A stretch of 64,000 nucleotides of DNA. Origin: Protula sp. h YS-2021 (taxonomy: Eukaryota > Annelida > Polychaeta > Sabellida > Serpulidae). The stretch's first letter is position 1. The number at the start of each line of letters is the position of its first letter. The stretch spans positions 96,165,804 to 96,229,803 of the forward strand of contig OX457025.1 of the NCBI GenBank assembly GCA_949752745.1, in the 5' to 3' direction. This document shows, piece by piece, positions 62,669 to 64,000 of the stretch. The notes under the pieces are model-generated. The model saw nothing but the letters and a program-made list of their open reading frames with translations. It did no database searches and was not told the origin of the DNA. The position numbers were made by a program, and so were the translations under genes.

Positions 62669-63719
62669 AGTTTATTGAATTCGTGCGATTCGGTAAGAGG
62701 TTTTAGTACGATTCCTTTTCCTCCAAAAGCCTTGTCACACGAATTCTTCGGAGACTGCTAGAGCTTAGCCTAAACATGATGTAGCATTTAGAAATTCATT
62801 AACATTTTTATATGCAAAAAAAGACATTTAAATGTTATCATTGAAGCACATTATAAGGCAGTCAAACGCTTTGATGTAGCAGTTAAGACGCATGGCATGA
62901 TATCAGCATAGCAATATTGAGCGATTACAGCATGTGTGTACATGCCGAATACAGCGTTGAAGTTTTCCTCATTTGCAGAAGAATATATATATATATATGT
63001 TGTTTTTATATATGTTTTTAGTTGAACAGTTTACGCTGTTTGACAAAGGATGGTGAAATTTCACTCACTGATGAAGGATGAAGTGACGTCGTGAAATCCG
63101 TAATTGTTTTTTTTTTTAACTTGATTTTAAAGAACGATTGACCATTATCTGAAAATGATCAGAGATCGTATATAAGCTGACCATCATATCGAAAGCGATT
63201 AGAGTTAGGACGATTTGAAGCTTATTTTCGACCCTTTGGTCCTAAGATGCGTTATATAAGAGGTGTCTCGGTGGCCTCGACCTCGGTCATGGGCAAGATC
63301 AAAAACCAGAAGTTGACCATTGTCTGGAAACGGTTAGAGACAGTGTTTTTCAGTTTATTTTTATTTTTCAGCTTAAACCGGTTAGAGATAGAGTATTTGA
63401 CAGCTTATTTTCGACCCTTTGGGCCTAAAAGACGTTGCGTAAGGGTACCTTGTTGACCTTGACCTCTTCGGTCATAGTCTTGGTCAAAACAGTTAGAGAT
63501 AGATCGATTTGGGGCTCATATGCGACAATTTTTGCCTGACATACGTTATGGAAGAGGAAACGGTGACCTTGATTTCTTCGGCCATGGTAAGGTCAAAACC
63601 AGAAGTTCACCATTAAGTTGACCTCCTCTTTCATGGTCAGTTCTGAGTTTTTGCCCCCCCCCCCCCCCCGCCCCTTCCCAACTGTAATTTTCGCTACTCG
63701 ATAGCGAAAGCGGTCTAGT
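62669..63719 (+). mobile_element. Helentron-like element (copy E, ~1.05 kb)
   Basis: It begins TTTATTGAATTCGTGCGATT, as in copy D, and ends with the hairpin TTTTCGCTA-CTCGA-TAGCGAAAG followed by CGGTCTAGT (63711-63719). The interior has three to four units (GGTCGAAAATAAGC complement, CCTTTGGGCCTAAAAGACG, GACCTTGACCTCTTCGGTCAT), a short TA run near 62985 and a 16-18-bp C-run at about 63654. No coding. Confidence 0.82.
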
Positions 63720-64000
63720 TTATTCTTGAATGTATGACATTAAGATCGAGGAAAGGGTCAGTACGAGGTCGGTAATGTACCAAGGTACACAAAATCCATT
63801 ACTAAAACCTGAATAGCTGAGCAATATCGATAAAAACATTTCAGCATTTTAGGCAAAGGAAGACCATTTCAAAATGCAACATCATGGTTTTCAGTGATTA
63901 TGGTTTTTATCTGAATAAATCTTGTACGATATGGTGCACAACTCGGCCTTTGTGTGTTGTTTTTCACAATTCTCGTACATTTTGAATGTTGGCGATTTTT
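63720..64000. other. Unassigned right edge
   Basis: No recognised feature in the final 280 bp. Confidence 0.5.

Overview
This window looks like non-coding DNA from an animal, most likely a marine invertebrate and plausibly a mollusc. The placement is an inference from its AT-rich background, abundant (TA)n microsatellites, tRNA-derived SINE heads and the type of transposon relics. I found no intact protein-coding gene, no rRNA gene and no true tRNA gene. Most long open frames are translations of tandem repeats. The two stretches with real protein-family signal are transposon relics: a frameshifted Tc1/mariner transposase N-terminus (about 30090-30384, minus) and a decayed gag-like region behind an LTR (54858-55600, minus). 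A short MADF/Myb-like fragment sits inside a terminal-inverted-repeat element (60505-61089).

The dominant theme is a family of elements with a 3' hairpin followed by CTAGT, the layout of Helentron-type rolling-circle transposons and their non-autonomous derivatives. One subfamily carries ~141-bp tandem units rich in TCAAGGTCA and its complement (419-1195, 14141-15144, 50934-53528, 53561-54143, 62669-63719; a decayed piece near 1840-2130). Two of these are palindromic, with a 3'-type end at each extremity. A second subfamily (16249-16766 and 19515-20039) is about 520 bp long. Its second copy sits in one arm of a large foldback element (19329-22135). The other arm keeps the uninterrupted site, so the insertion point can be read directly: between two T residues with no target duplication.

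Other mobile DNA: a non-autonomous hAT element with a perfect 8-bp target duplication inside a 43-bp minisatellite (48898-49615); a TTAA-flanked inverted-repeat element (60505-61089); a palindromic MITE whose interior is (TA)n (29024-29302); a weaker foldback (36702-37210); two tRNA-derived SINEs (5211-5438 and about 44520-44695); and an LTR with CCAAT, TATA and polyadenylation signals (55629-56303, minus).

The rest is unusually dense in minisatellites with distinct periods (12/84, 15, 18, 35, 43, 53, 58, 70, 73, 95, 102, 115, 119 and 252 bp), microsatellites and poly-G/poly-C runs, plus one 200-base assembly gap (32816-33015). The stretches between repeats are AT-rich and show no recognisable exon. 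The window is best read as intergenic or large-intron DNA shaped by rolling-circle and cut-and-paste transposons and by tandem-repeat expansion.
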